A DNA stretch of 9,635 bases. Origin: Deltaproteobacteria bacterium RIFCSPLOWO2_02_FULL_57_26 (GTDB taxonomy: Bacteria; Desulfobacterota; Binatia; UBA9968). The stretch spans positions 1 through 9,635 of the forward strand of contig MGSI01000052.1 of assembly GCA_001798455.1 (NCBI GenBank). Reading direction: 5' to 3'. Below, piece by piece: positions 1-6,585 of this stretch. The stretch's first letter is position 1, and each line of letters starts with the position of its first letter. Under the pieces are notes generated by a model that was given only the letters and a program-made list of their open reading frames with translations, had not been told where the DNA came from and made no database searches. A program made the translations under genes and the position numbers.

Positions 1-85
1 AGCCCTCTACCTAGCCAAAACGAATGGCAAGGACCAAGTCCAGACCGCCTTGTCCAGAAATTACATCCAAGTAGTCAAACGGTAA
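1..85 (+). CDS. C-terminal end of a GGDEF (diguanylate cyclase) protein, 5' truncated by the window
   Basis: Reading from base 2, 27 codons run to a TAA stop at 83-85. The peptide begins ALYLAKTNGKDQV, which matches the conserved last stretch of GGDEF domains (ADxALYxAKxxGRNxV), the final helix and strand of the fold. GGDEF proteins make cyclic di-GMP from two GTP. The catalytic GG(D/E)EF loop and any sensor domain lie upstream of the window, so activity and input signal cannot be judged. The remaining 14 residues after the motif are a normal short tail. The assignment rests on one short but characteristic motif. It is the only reading of this stretch that looks like protein; the opposite-strand ORF over the same bases does not. 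Confidence 0.72.
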   Translation, partial: ALYLAKTNGKDQVQTALSRNYIQVVKR

Positions 86-261
86 TTGGATAACGCTATG
101 CAGTGGCGCTCCGCTTGGCAGATCCAGGTAGCTCACTCCAAGCCGTCCGGCGCTTTGGCGTAATCCTCTGCGCATTTCCCCCCTTTTTTCTCGCCTGCCA
201 GCGCTAACTTTGGATTGACCTCTCGACGCCGCCATGTTATGCGAAAAAAAGCCTGGAAGTC

Positions 262-289
262 TTTACAAACTTTTTCTTTTCTGTATAGA
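262..289 (+). promoter_or_regulatory. Sigma70-type promoter for the folD-gcv operon
   Basis: TTTACA (262-267) and TATAGA (284-289) are separated by 16 bp. They match the housekeeping consensus at 5/6 and 4/6 and end 26 bp before the folD ATG, leaving a short leader with the ribosome site AGGAAAG at 306-312. The surrounding 240-285 stretch is the most AT-rich part of the 86-315 gap. A weaker alternative, TTGACC (215-220) with TATGCG (238-243) at 17 bp, also exists. I see no glycine riboswitch fold, no clear repressor palindrome and no obvious terminator for the upstream GGDEF gene in this gap. The promoter assignment is an inference from sequence match and position. Confidence 0.5.
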
Positions 290-315
290 GTCTGTAACTC
301 GATTTAGGAAAGCTT

Positions 316-1176
316 ATGGCGACGATCATTGACGGAAAAGCTCTCGCGCGAGAGATCCAGAAACAGATCAAGGAAGAGATCGAGGGTCTCAAGCGCAGAT
401 GGGGACTGGTCCCTGGCCTGGGAGTGGTTTTGGTCGGAGACGACCCGGCTTCTCACCTGTACGTCAGGAACAAAGAAAAGGCCTGTAAGGAAGTGGGAAT
501 CCGCTCTCAGGAACATCTCCTGTCGGCGGTGGTTTCGGAGAAGGAGCTGCTCTCTCTCATCCATAGCTTGAATCGCGACAAAGAGATTCACGGGATTTTA
601 GTTCAGCTTCCGCTGCCGCCTCATATCCAGGCGCAGAAGATCCTGGAAGCAGTCTCGCCGCACAAGGATATCGACGGGTTCCATCCGGTCAACCAGGGGC
701 TTCTGCTGTTGGGCGCGGAAGGTTTCCAGCCGTGCACGCCGATGGGGATCATGCGCATGCTCGATTCTGTGAGCTGTGATCCGAAGGGCAAAAACGCCGT
801 TGTCGTGGGCCGCAGCAACATCGTCGGGAAGCCGGTTGCCTTGATGCTCTTGGCCCGGCATGCGACGGTGACCATCTGTCACTCCCGCACAGGTCACCTG
901 CGAGATGAGGTCAGCCGGGCCGATATCCTCGTCGCTGCCATCGGCAAACCGGGGTTGGTCCGTGGCGACTGGATTAAGCCCGGCGCGGCCGTTATCGATG
1001 TCGGCGCCAATCGGCTCCCGAGCGGCAAGCTGGTGGGAGACGTAGAGTTCGAGACGGCCAAAGAGCGCGCCGCTTGGATTTCACCGGTGCCCGGGGGAGT
1101 TGGGCCGATGACGATTTGCATGCTTCTTTTCAATACCCTGAAGGCAGCCAAGCAATCGCTCCAGCGGGAAGCTTGA
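316..1176 (+). CDS. folD: Bifunctional methylenetetrahydrofolate dehydrogenase / methenyltetrahydrofolate cyclohydrolase
   Basis: FolD interconverts 5,10-methylene-THF, 5,10-methenyl-THF and 10-formyl-THF in the cytoplasm, normally with NADP(H). The 286-residue product is of standard length and full. Visible signatures are the catalytic Y49-x-x-x-K53 (YVRNK), GILVQLPLP at 93-101, DIDGFHP at 118-124 and PCTPMGI at 139-145. The Rossmann dinucleotide loop is VVGRSNIVGKP at 163-173, followed by HSRT at 189-192, and the C-terminal signature is PVPGGVGPMT at 257-266. The ATG at 316 has AGGAAAG four bases upstream and matches the family N terminus (ATIIDGKALA). It is the first gene of the operon and lies 10 nt before gcvT, so it processes the methylene-THF made by the glycine cleavage system, or supplies it if the pathway runs in reverse. 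No anomaly is seen. Cofactor preference cannot be read from this sequence by eye. Confidence 0.97.
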   Translation: MATIIDGKALAREIQKQIKEEIEGLKRRWGLVPGLGVVLVGDDPASHLYVRNKEKACKEVGIRSQEHLLSAVVSEKELLSLIHSLNRDKEIHGILVQLPLPPHIQAQKILEAVSPHKDIDGFHPVNQGLLLLGAEGFQPCTPMGIMRMLDSVSCDPKGKNAVVVGRSNIVGKPVALMLLARHATVTICHSRTGHLRDEVSRADILVAAIGKPGLVRGDWIKPGAAVIDVGANRLPSGKLVGDVEFETAKERAAWISPVPGGVGPMTICMLLFNTLKAAKQSLQREA

Positions 1177-1186
1177 GCCGGTTCGC

Positions 1187-2353
1187 GTGGAGGCGGCAAC
1201 CACACCGTTGATTCTCAAATCGAAAAGGACTCCGCTTTATCCGGTGCACCGGCGTCTCGGAGCGAAAATGGTGCAGTTTGCCGGGTGGGAGATGCCGGTC
1301 CAGTACCGAGGCGTTATCGCAGAGCATCGGACCGTGCGTGCTCGCGTCGGGCTTTTCGACGTCAGCCACATGGGCGAGGTCGAGGTCCGCGGGCCGGGGG
1401 CATTGGGTCTCTGCCAGAGGCTTACAGCCAACGACGTTTCCCGTATGAAGCAGGGTCAGGCTCAGTACAACCTCCTGCTCAACGAAGGAGGTGGCATCAT
1501 CGATGACATCGTGGTTTACCGGCTTGGCGAAGAACATTTTCTCCTCTGCGTCAATGCGGCCAATACCGCGAAGGACTTCGCGTGGATGAAGGACAACTCG
1601 GAAGAGAGCGCTGCCGTGGAGGATAAGAGCGCTCATTACGTCCAGTTGGCCCTTCAGGGACCGCTAGCCGAAAAGGTTTTGCAACGCCTAACGGCTCTGT
1701 GCCTCGACGGGTTAAAACCGTTTTATTTCTCTTTAGCTGACATCGCCGCCATCCCTTGCCTCGTGGCCCGCACCGGTTATAGCGGTGAAGACGGTTTCGA
1801 GCTCTTTTGTGGTGCGGAGCAGGGACCGCGACTGTGGGATAGTCTGATGGAGACGGGGAGCGATGTGGGGCTTGAGCCTGCAGGACTCGGGGCCAGAGAC
1901 ACGCTTCGGCTGGAGCGGGCCTTTCCTCTCTACGGTCATGAGTTGGATGAGACCACCACACCGCTCGAGGCGGGGTTGGAATGGGTCACCAAATTTTCCA
2001 AAGGACCTTTTCTCGGCCGTGAGTCCCTGCTGCGACAGAAGCAGGAAGGGATACGGCGCAAACTTGTGGGTTTAGAGATGACGGAACCGGGAATTCCCCG
2101 CGGTCATTATCCGATCCTCAAACAGGGAGTTCCCATCGGTGAGGTTACGAGTGGCACGAAATCCCCGACGCTCGGCCGCGCCATCGGCTTAGGTTACGTT
2201 AAGGTGGAGGAAGCGGAGGTTGGGAATGGCGTGGCGGTGGAGATACGGGGTCGGCGCGTGGGCGCGCGGATTGTCGCTTTACCCTTTTATCGCCGGGGAG
2301 GAAACGAAAAGAAAAGTCTCAGTCACAAGGAGGAGAATCATGGAGTTTCCTGA
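1187..2353 (+). CDS. gcvT: Glycine cleavage system T protein (aminomethyltransferase)
   Basis: GcvT takes the aminomethyl group from lipoylated GcvH, releasing ammonia and forming 5,10-methylene-THF. The 388-residue product shows the family in order: TPLYPVH near 15-21, GLFDVSHMGE at 55-64, GGGIIDD at 101-107 carrying the conserved catalytic Asp, ARTGYSGEDGFE at 194-205, LGARDTLRLE at 234-243, TTPLEAGL at 257-264, and GEVTSGTKSP with LGRAIGLGYV at 318-338. GTG at 1187 opens the longest sensible frame, but its Shine-Dalgarno is poor. In-frame TTG at 1208, 15 bases beyond a GGAGG (1189-1193), is a rival start and would remove seven residues. The C-terminal tail after YRRGG is about 18 residues longer than usual because it reads through the gcvH ribosome site and overlaps gcvH by 14 nt, suggesting translational coupling. 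Confidence 0.96.
   Translation: MEAATTPLILKSKRTPLYPVHRRLGAKMVQFAGWEMPVQYRGVIAEHRTVRARVGLFDVSHMGEVEVRGPGALGLCQRLTANDVSRMKQGQAQYNLLLNEGGGIIDDIVVYRLGEEHFLLCVNAANTAKDFAWMKDNSEESAAVEDKSAHYVQLALQGPLAEKVLQRLTALCLDGLKPFYFSLADIAAIPCLVARTGYSGEDGFELFCGAEQGPRLWDSLMETGSDVGLEPAGLGARDTLRLERAFPLYGHELDETTTPLEAGLEWVTKFSKGPFLGRESLLRQKQEGIRRKLVGLEMTEPGIPRGHYPILKQGVPIGEVTSGTKSPTLGRAIGLGYVKVEEAEVGNGVAVEIRGRRVGARIVALPFYRRGGNEKKSLSHKEENHGVS
2327..2335 (+). promoter_or_regulatory. Strong ribosome binding site of gcvH, inside gcvT
   Basis: AAGGAGGAG lies four bases before the ATG at 2340, while the gcvT frame runs through it to 2353. This decides the gcvH start: an upstream in-frame ATG at 2220 would add 40 residues unlike any GcvH. 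The site is the strongest Shine-Dalgarno in the operon, consistent with GcvH being needed in excess over the other components; that dosage point is general knowledge, not shown here. Confidence 0.85.
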
Positions 2354-2765
2354 GTGGCTAAAATATTCTAAGGAGCATGAGTGGGTGCATGTCGAGGCAA
2401 ACATCGCCACCATTGGCATCACCGAATTCGCCCAGCAGGAGCTCGGCGACATCGTGTATGTCGAGCTGCCCGATGTGGGCGAAAAGATCGTCAAAGATGA
2501 TCCCTTCGGCGCCGTGGAATCGGTCAAGGCGGTCTCCGACATTTACGCCCCCGTGAGCGGCGCCGTCCTGGAAGTGAACGACGCCCTGCCGGACAGCCCG
2601 GAGACGATCAATGAAGATCCTTACGGCGACGGCTGGATGATCAAGGTAGAGATGTCGGATACGGATGACCTCAAAGATCTCATGACGGCGGACGAATACG
2701 CGGAGTATGTCGCGCAGGAAAAAGAGGCGGGGGAAGAGGACGAGGAAGAAGAAGAGGAGGAATAA
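2340..2765 (+). CDS. gcvH: Glycine cleavage system H protein (lipoyl carrier) with acidic C-terminal tail
   Basis: GcvH is the lipoylated shuttle that carries the aminomethyl group from the P protein to the T protein and is reoxidised by the L protein. The 141-residue product starts MEFPEWLKYSKEHEWV, and KEHEW at 11-15 is typical. The lipoyl site is K63 in FGAVESVKA (57-65), followed by the YAPVSG turn at 69-74, SPETINEDPYGDGW at 86-99 and the usual C-terminal helix around 116-127 (TADEYAEYVAQE). Family members end near residue 127-130. This one adds GEEDEEEEEEE (131-141), eleven residues with ten acidic. The codons for that tail form a nearly pure purine tract holding AGGAGG at 2755-2760, 14 nt before the gcvPA ATG, so the tail may double as a translation-initiation aid for the next gene. 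Core function is certain; the tail's role is inference. Confidence 0.97.
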   Translation: MEFPEWLKYSKEHEWVHVEANIATIGITEFAQQELGDIVYVELPDVGEKIVKDDPFGAVESVKAVSDIYAPVSGAVLEVNDALPDSPETINEDPYGDGWMIKVEMSDTDDLKDLMTADEYAEYVAQEKEAGEEDEEEEEEE

Positions 2766-2774
2766 GCCCGGCCG

Positions 2775-4121
2775 ATGCGCTACACGCCCCATACGGCCCT
2801 CGATCAGGAGCAGATGCTCGGCGCGCTCGGTTTGAGCCGCATTGAGGAACTGTACGAGCATATCCCGCGTCCCCTGCAGGAGCGGGGAGGGATGGCTCTA
2901 CCCCCGGGTCTGTCGGAAGTGGGAGTCAAAAAGAAGATGGCCTCGCTTGCGGCAAAGAACGCCACGGCCGAGGACTGGCATTTTTTTCTTGGCGGGGGGA
3001 TTTACCAACACGCGATTCCGAGCGCCGTCGACGCGGTGATCACACGCTCCGAGTTTTCGACTTCGTATACCCCCTATCAGCCCGAGGTGAGCCAGGGCAC
3101 TCTTCAGGCCATCTATGAGTTTCAAACCCTGATCTGCCAGCTTACAGCGATGGAGGTCGCCAATGCCGGATTATACGATGGGGCCTCGGCAGCGGCCGAG
3201 GCGGTACTGATGGCACGGCGCGTGCAGGAAAGCCGGCGGCGCGTTTTCATCTCCCGCGCCCTTCACCCGCATTATCGTGCGGTCATAGCCACCTACCTGC
3301 GGAACCTTGAAGGCGTCGAACTCGTGGAGATCCCATTTGGGCAGAGCGGGGGAATCGATGTGGAGGTTCTCACCCACGCATTGGATGAGACCGCGATGTG
3401 TGTTGTAGTGGGGTATCCGAATTTCTTTGGAATCGTTGAGGACCTGCGCCCGATCCGGGAGGTTTGCACTCGCTCAGGGGTGCTGCTGATTACGGTCACG
3501 ACGGAGCCACTCGCCCTGGCCCTGCTCCGACCTCCGGGGGCCTGGGGCGCCGATATCGGCGTGGGAGAAGGACAGAGCTTGGGAGTGCCGATGAGCCTCG
3601 GCGGCCCGGGATTTGGATTCTTCAGCTGCGCGAAGAAATTCGTTCGCAGCATGCCCGGAAGGTTGGTTGGAGAGACCGTCGACAGCGAGGGGCGGCGGGG
3701 TTTTGTCCTGACGCTTTCCACCCGCGAGCAACACATCCGGCGCGAGAAGGCGACCTCGAACATTTGCACCAACCAGAATCTCTGCACACTCGCGGCTACG
3801 GCTTTTATGGCCACTTTGGGAAAGAGCGGGATGCGCCGGCTGGCTGAGATCAACCTCCGGCACGCGCACGAGGCGAGCGACCGGCTGATCGGGGAAACGG
3901 GGCTGGCGGCGGCCTTTAGCGGGCCGTTTTTTAATGAGTTTGTTCTCAAGGTGCGGGGGCTTACCGGATGGCTTCAGCGCTTGGCCGCAAAAAGAATTGT
4001 CCCGGGGATTCCTCTGGGCCGTTGGTATCCTGAGCTGGAAGATGCCCTGCTTGTCTGTGTCACTGAGATGAACGACAAAGAGGAGATCGACACCCTTGTC
4101 AGAACAGTCTCCGGGGAGTAA
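2775..4121 (+). CDS. gcvPA: Glycine dehydrogenase (decarboxylating) subunit 1
   Basis: This is the N-terminal half of the split P protein. With GcvPB it forms the PLP-dependent alpha2beta2 enzyme that decarboxylates glycine and loads the aminomethyl group onto GcvH. The 448-residue length is normal for the family. Characteristic parts are the start RYTPHT (2-7) with the IP helix, FLGGGIYQHAIPSAVD (71-86), SYTPYQPEVSQG (98-108) with FQTLICQLTAM, NAGLYDGASAAAEA (130-143), SLGGPGFGFF (274-283), REQHIRREKATSNICTNQ (317-334) and LCTLAATAFM. This half lacks the PLP lysine, as expected. The ATG at 2775 is 9 nt after the gcvH stop; its only Shine-Dalgarno candidate is the AGGAGG in the gcvH acidic tail, rather far away. 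It overlaps gcvPB by 26 nt, fitting one-to-one production of the two halves. Confidence 0.97.
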   Translation: MRYTPHTALDQEQMLGALGLSRIEELYEHIPRPLQERGGMALPPGLSEVGVKKKMASLAAKNATAEDWHFFLGGGIYQHAIPSAVDAVITRSEFSTSYTPYQPEVSQGTLQAIYEFQTLICQLTAMEVANAGLYDGASAAAEAVLMARRVQESRRRVFISRALHPHYRAVIATYLRNLEGVELVEIPFGQSGGIDVEVLTHALDETAMCVVVGYPNFFGIVEDLRPIREVCTRSGVLLITVTTEPLALALLRPPGAWGADIGVGEGQSLGVPMSLGGPGFGFFSCAKKFVRSMPGRLVGETVDSEGRRGFVLTLSTREQHIRREKATSNICTNQNLCTLAATAFMATLGKSGMRRLAEINLRHAHEASDRLIGETGLAAAFSGPFFNEFVLKVRGLTGWLQRLAAKRIVPGIPLGRWYPELEDALLVCVTEMNDKEEIDTLVRTVSGE

Positions 4122-5601
4122 TCGGCGGGGCGGCGCGCCCCCGCTGCTCTTTGAAAGCGGGTCGCCGGGAAGGTCGGGCTTTTTCTGGCCCGAGGAGCCG
4201 GCAACGGGAAAGGCCAGGATTCCTTCCGAGTTCCTTCGGGATGACATTCCCGGCTTTCCTGAGCTGGGCGAGCTGGAGGTGCTGCGTCATTTCACCCGGC
4301 TCTCGCACCTCAACTACGCCATCGAGAGCCATTTTTATCCGCTCGGTTCGTGCACCATGAAATACAACCCCAAGGTCAACGAAGCGGTAGCGCGCCTGTC
4401 GGGCTTCTCTCTGCTTCATCCCTTCGCTCCTGCTCAGCTCATGCAGGGCGCCCTCGAGCTGCTCTACGGTCTTGAAAGCATGCTGGCCGAAATCAGCGGG
4501 ATGGACCATGTCACGCTGCAGCCCGCCGCGGGCGCCCAAGGGGAACTCACCGGATTGATGCTCATACGCGCCCATCTTTCCAGCCAGGGAAACCCGCGCC
4601 ACAAGATCATCGTTCCAGACACTGCCCACGGCACCAATCCTGCTAGCTCAGCGCTGTGCGGGTATGAGGTGGTTCAGATTCCTTCGAATCCTCGGGGGGT
4701 CATGGAGGTGGCCGGGGTGGCTGAGGTGATGAACGAGGAGGTGGCGGCCTTGATGATCACCAACCCGAATACCCTGGGTATCTTTGAGAAAGAAATCCAG
4801 GCGATCGCGGAGGTGGTTCACGCGAAAGGGGGTTTGCTTTATCTCGATGGCGCCAACCTCAATGCCTTGATGGGCATTGCCAAACCGGGGGATATGGGAG
4901 TCGATGTGCTCCACATTAACTTGCACAAGACATTCTCTACCCCTCACGGCGGGGGCGGACCGGGGGCAGGCCCGGTGGGCGTCAAGGACTTTCTGCGGGA
5001 CTATCTTCCGGTGCCCCGGATCGTCAACGGAGGGGAGGGATACGAGCTGCGCGAGGATTTCCCGAAAAGCATCGGCCGGGTTCGCTCGTTTTTCGGCAAC
5101 TTCGGAATTCTCGTGCGCGCCTACGCCTATATTCTTTCACTGGGGGCTGACGGTCTGGAGGAGGCCAGCCGTATGGCTCTTCTCAACGCGAATTACCTAA
5201 AAAAGAGGCTTGAGGGCACCTTCCATCTTCCTTATACCGAGCCGTGCATGCACGAATGCGTATTCACCGACCGCCTCCAACAGAAGCACGGCGTCACGAC
5301 TCTGGACATTGCCAAGCGGCTATTGGACTACGGTTTTCATCCTCCCACGATCTATTTTCCCCTGGTCGTTCCCGGGGCGATTATGATCGAGCCGACCGAG
5401 ACGGAGACCCGGGAAACGCTGGATGCCTTCGCCGACGCCATGATTTCCATCGCGCGCGAGGCCAAGGAAAACCCATCCCTGCTCAAGTCCGCCCCTCATT
5501 CCACTCCGGTCGGGCGCCTCGATGAGGCCCGGGCCGCAAGAAAGCCCGTGCTGAGGTGGGAACCCTCTGACAGAAAACAGGCAACAGGCAACAGGCAATA
5601 G
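4096..5601 (+). CDS. gcvPB: Glycine dehydrogenase (decarboxylating) subunit 2, PLP-bearing
   Basis: This is the C-terminal half of the split P protein, partner of GcvPA. The 501-residue product has the full family pattern: LLFE (17-20), SPGRSG, HFYPLGSCTMKYNPK (79-93), LQPAAGAQGELTGLM (141-155), PDTAHGTNPASS (174-185), DGANLNALMG (251-260), INLHKTF with the PLP Schiff-base lysine K278, then THE STPHGGGGPGAGPVGV loop, and RSFFGNFG (330-337). The C-terminal half runs through HPPTIYFP and EPTETET to the usual end. The start is TTG at 4096 inside gcvPA; AGAGGAGA (4079-4086) lies 9 nt upstream, and no better in-frame start precedes the conserved LLFE. The last residues (about 494-501, RKQATGNRQ) are encoded by a heptamer repeat array, so the natural C terminus seems to have been overwritten or extended by repeat DNA. 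Confidence 0.96.
   Translation: MSEQSPGSNRRGGAPPLLFESGSPGRSGFFWPEEPATGKARIPSEFLRDDIPGFPELGELEVLRHFTRLSHLNYAIESHFYPLGSCTMKYNPKVNEAVARLSGFSLLHPFAPAQLMQGALELLYGLESMLAEISGMDHVTLQPAAGAQGELTGLMLIRAHLSSQGNPRHKIIVPDTAHGTNPASSALCGYEVVQIPSNPRGVMEVAGVAEVMNEEVAALMITNPNTLGIFEKEIQAIAEVVHAKGGLLYLDGANLNALMGIAKPGDMGVDVLHINLHKTFSTPHGGGGPGAGPVGVKDFLRDYLPVPRIVNGGEGYELREDFPKSIGRVRSFFGNFGILVRAYAYILSLGADGLEEASRMALLNANYLKKRLEGTFHLPYTEPCMHECVFTDRLQQKHGVTTLDIAKRLLDYGFHPPTIYFPLVVPGAIMIEPTETETRETLDAFADAMISIAREAKENPSLLKSAPHSTPVGRLDEARAARKPVLRWEPSDRKQATGNRQ
5578..5598. repeat. Tandem heptamer array, three perfect CAGGCAA units
   Basis: CAGGCAA is repeated three times without error (5578-5584, 5585-5591, 5592-5598). The array covers the last codons and abuts the stop of gcvPB. 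Read on the minus strand it is a TGCCTGT heptamer series, the same core as the second array at 5630-5657 but in opposite orientation. Heptamer arrays of this kind are known as short tandemly repeated repetitive (STRR) sequences in cyanobacteria; whether this one is related is unknown. Confidence 0.85.
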
Positions 5602-5649
5602 CAATGGGAAAAGATCACTCCCTTACTCTTGCCTGGTGCCTCGTGCCTA
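5578..5649. terminator. Candidate bidirectional terminator or stem-loop made by the inverted heptamer arrays
   Basis: Bases 5578-5598 pair with 5629-5649 at 17 of 21 positions, leaving a 30-base loop. The mismatches fall at the variable tail positions of the heptamers. The structure lies exactly where two convergent transcription units meet (gcvPB ending 5601, tonB-like ending 5662), which is where a shared terminator is expected. There is no long T tract after either arm, so classical intrinsic termination is doubtful; it could instead stabilise 3' ends. A second small hairpin, CTACGG/CCGTAG at 5662-5680, lies at the very end of the tonB-like gene. Confidence 0.4.
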
Positions 5650-5657
5650 ATGCCTGG
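5630..5657. repeat. Tandem heptamer array, four TGCCTnn units
   Basis: Four units in exact phase read TGCCTGG, TGCCTCG, TGCCTAA and TGCCTGG. The first five bases are invariant and only the last two vary. It sits between the convergent ends of gcvPB and the tonB-like gene, inverted relative to the CAGGCAA array 31 bp away. The fixed-core, free-tail pattern suggests copy expansion followed by drift outside a paired or recognised core. Confidence 0.85.
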
Positions 5658-5661
5658 TTTG

Positions 5662-6477
5662 CTACGGGGCCAGGCCGTAGTTCAGCCGATTATCGAGATA
5701 TTCGAAGCTGGCGATGATTTCGAGGCGGTCTTTTCCGATCCAGGGCGGGATGGCATGGAAGGGGGCTGCAGCCTTCACGGCGCGCATGGCCTCCGCGTCG
5801 AGGACCGAAGAGCCCGAAGAGCGGATCATTCGGGTCCTCTCCAACTGGCCATTCCCCAGAATGGTGAATTCGAGGACGAGCTTTCCCTGCAGCCCGTAGC
5901 GCAGGGCGGGCTCCGGATATTCCCAAACCAATTCAATGGCCCGTTTGATGCTGGCGAAGTAGGAGATGTATTTCGGCTCGCGCGTGTTGAGCTGAACGGC
6001 CTCCTGTTTACGCCCGGTTTTCTCCACCTCGGGCGCCCAGGTGACGGGCGGGAGTAGATCCTTGAAGGTGGGGAGCGGGCGCTGCACGATCGTGGGCTGT
6101 TCTCGCGCCCGCCGTGGAGGCTCTGGGACCTCCGGGGGCTCTTCGAGCGGCGGCAGCTCTTTTATCTTCTCTGCAACTTCTCCCTTCGGTGTCTTTGTCG
6201 GGGCGACACTATTCGTTTCGGGCGAGGTGGTGGAATGTTTCGCTACCTGACCCGGAGGCTCCGGGGGCCTAGTGTTGACTGTTTTGGATCTGTTCGGGGT
6301 GTTACGCTTCTCGGTCGGTTCTTTTTTTTGCTCGGGTGACGGCATAAAGGCTATCGGAAACGACTCTTCGACCTTTTCATTTTTCGCCGGTGTGGCCCAG
6401 GAACCGAGAATGAGGAGCAGATGTAGGAAGGCGGAGAAAACGAGGAAAGGGACGAGCGAGGCAGGCCTAGAATACAC
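5662..6477 (-). CDS. TonB-like energy transducer / TonB C-terminal domain protein
   Basis: TonB-type proteins couple the inner-membrane proton motive force, through ExbBD, to outer-membrane receptors. The 271-residue product has one N-terminal membrane segment (about residues 8-28, PFLVFSAFLHLLLI core), a Pro/Glu/Lys-rich periplasmic linker (about 45-165, with PPEPPG and LPPLEEPPEVPEPP), and a C-terminal TonB domain (about 176-262). In that domain, YGLQGKLVLEFTILGNGQLE, RSSGSSVLDAEAMRAV and APFHAIP follow the family closely. The start is GTG at 6477, just before the membrane segment, with a weak AGGG site. No exbB, exbD or receptor is nearby, so the partner system is unknown; many solitary TonB-domain proteins serve envelope roles other than iron uptake. 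It converges on gcvPB. Confidence 0.85.
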   Translation of the reverse strand: MYSRPASLVPFLVFSAFLHLLLILGSWATPAKNEKVEESFPIAFMPSPEQKKEPTEKRNTPNRSKTVNTRPPEPPGQVAKHSTTSPETNSVAPTKTPKGEVAEKIKELPPLEEPPEVPEPPRRAREQPTIVQRPLPTFKDLLPPVTWAPEVEKTGRKQEAVQLNTREPKYISYFASIKRAIELVWEYPEPALRYGLQGKLVLEFTILGNGQLERTRMIRSSGSSVLDAEAMRAVKAAAPFHAIPPWIGKDRLEIIASFEYLDNRLNYGLAP

Positions 6478-6483
6478 GTCCCT

Positions 6484-6513
6484 ATTTTAGCTCAGCTTCG
6501 CTTGGGTCGGCAA
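6484..6513 (-). promoter_or_regulatory. Weak promoter candidate for the tonB-like gene
   Basis: On the minus strand TTGCCG (6508-6513) and TAAAAT (6484-6489) are 18 bp apart, matching the consensus at 4/6 and 5/6. A start about seven bases after the -10 would fall at the GTG itself, giving an almost leaderless message, which fits the poor ribosome site. The element lies in DNA that looks like an insertion-sequence remnant, so it may be fortuitous. Confidence 0.2.
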
Positions 6514-6530
6514 GCCTCCGGCCGGCGAGT

Positions 6531-6584
6531 GTGGCAGCTCAGCGAAAATGACACCCCATAACAGTTAAGTGATTATGTCACCCC
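6531..6584. mobile_element. Possible insertion-sequence end remnant
   Basis: This non-coding stretch holds two near-identical 9-mers in direct orientation, TGACACCCC (6549-6557) and TGTCACCCC (6576-6584), 27 bp apart, preceded by GTGGCAGCTCAGCGAAAATGA. The style, with repeated TGxCAC blocks after a CAGCGAAAA-type motif, recalls the multiple terminal repeats of IS21-family ends, from memory only. The second 9-mer abuts the point where the DUF4238 gene is cut off (6586), as expected if an element inserted there. AGCTCAGC also occurs twice (6489-6496, 6536-6543). No transposase gene is present, so at most one end survives. Confidence 0.3.
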
Positions 6585-6585
6585 T

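Noticed and set aside
11..235. 74-codon minus-strand ORF at the left edge
   Set aside because: It lies opposite the GGDEF tail and the folD upstream gap, has no ribosome site and no recognisable family pattern. The plus-strand ALYLAK motif explains the first 85 bases better.
86..315. Glycine riboswitch ahead of the operon
   Set aside because: I looked for tandem aptamer-like GGA...CUG stems and an expression platform and saw no convincing structure; the gap is short and explained by a plain promoter.
2220..2339. Upstream in-frame ATG that would extend GcvH by 40 residues
   Set aside because: The added residues are a shifted reading of gcvT. The strong AAGGAGGAG before 2340 and the family N terminus fix the start there.
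3474..4247. 257-codon minus-strand ORF across the gcvPA/gcvPB junction
   Set aside because: It is antisense to two certain genes, with composition typical of a shadow frame in GC-rich DNA and no known motifs.
5578..5657. Heptamer arrays as a CRISPR
   Set aside because: Units are seven bases with no spacers, so this is not a CRISPR; no array of 24-40 base repeats with unique spacers was seen anywhere in the window despite the Cas4-like nuclease.
5629..6057. 142-codon plus-strand ORF over the tonB-like gene
   Set aside because: It overlaps the well-supported TonB C-terminal domain and the heptamer array, and has no family features.
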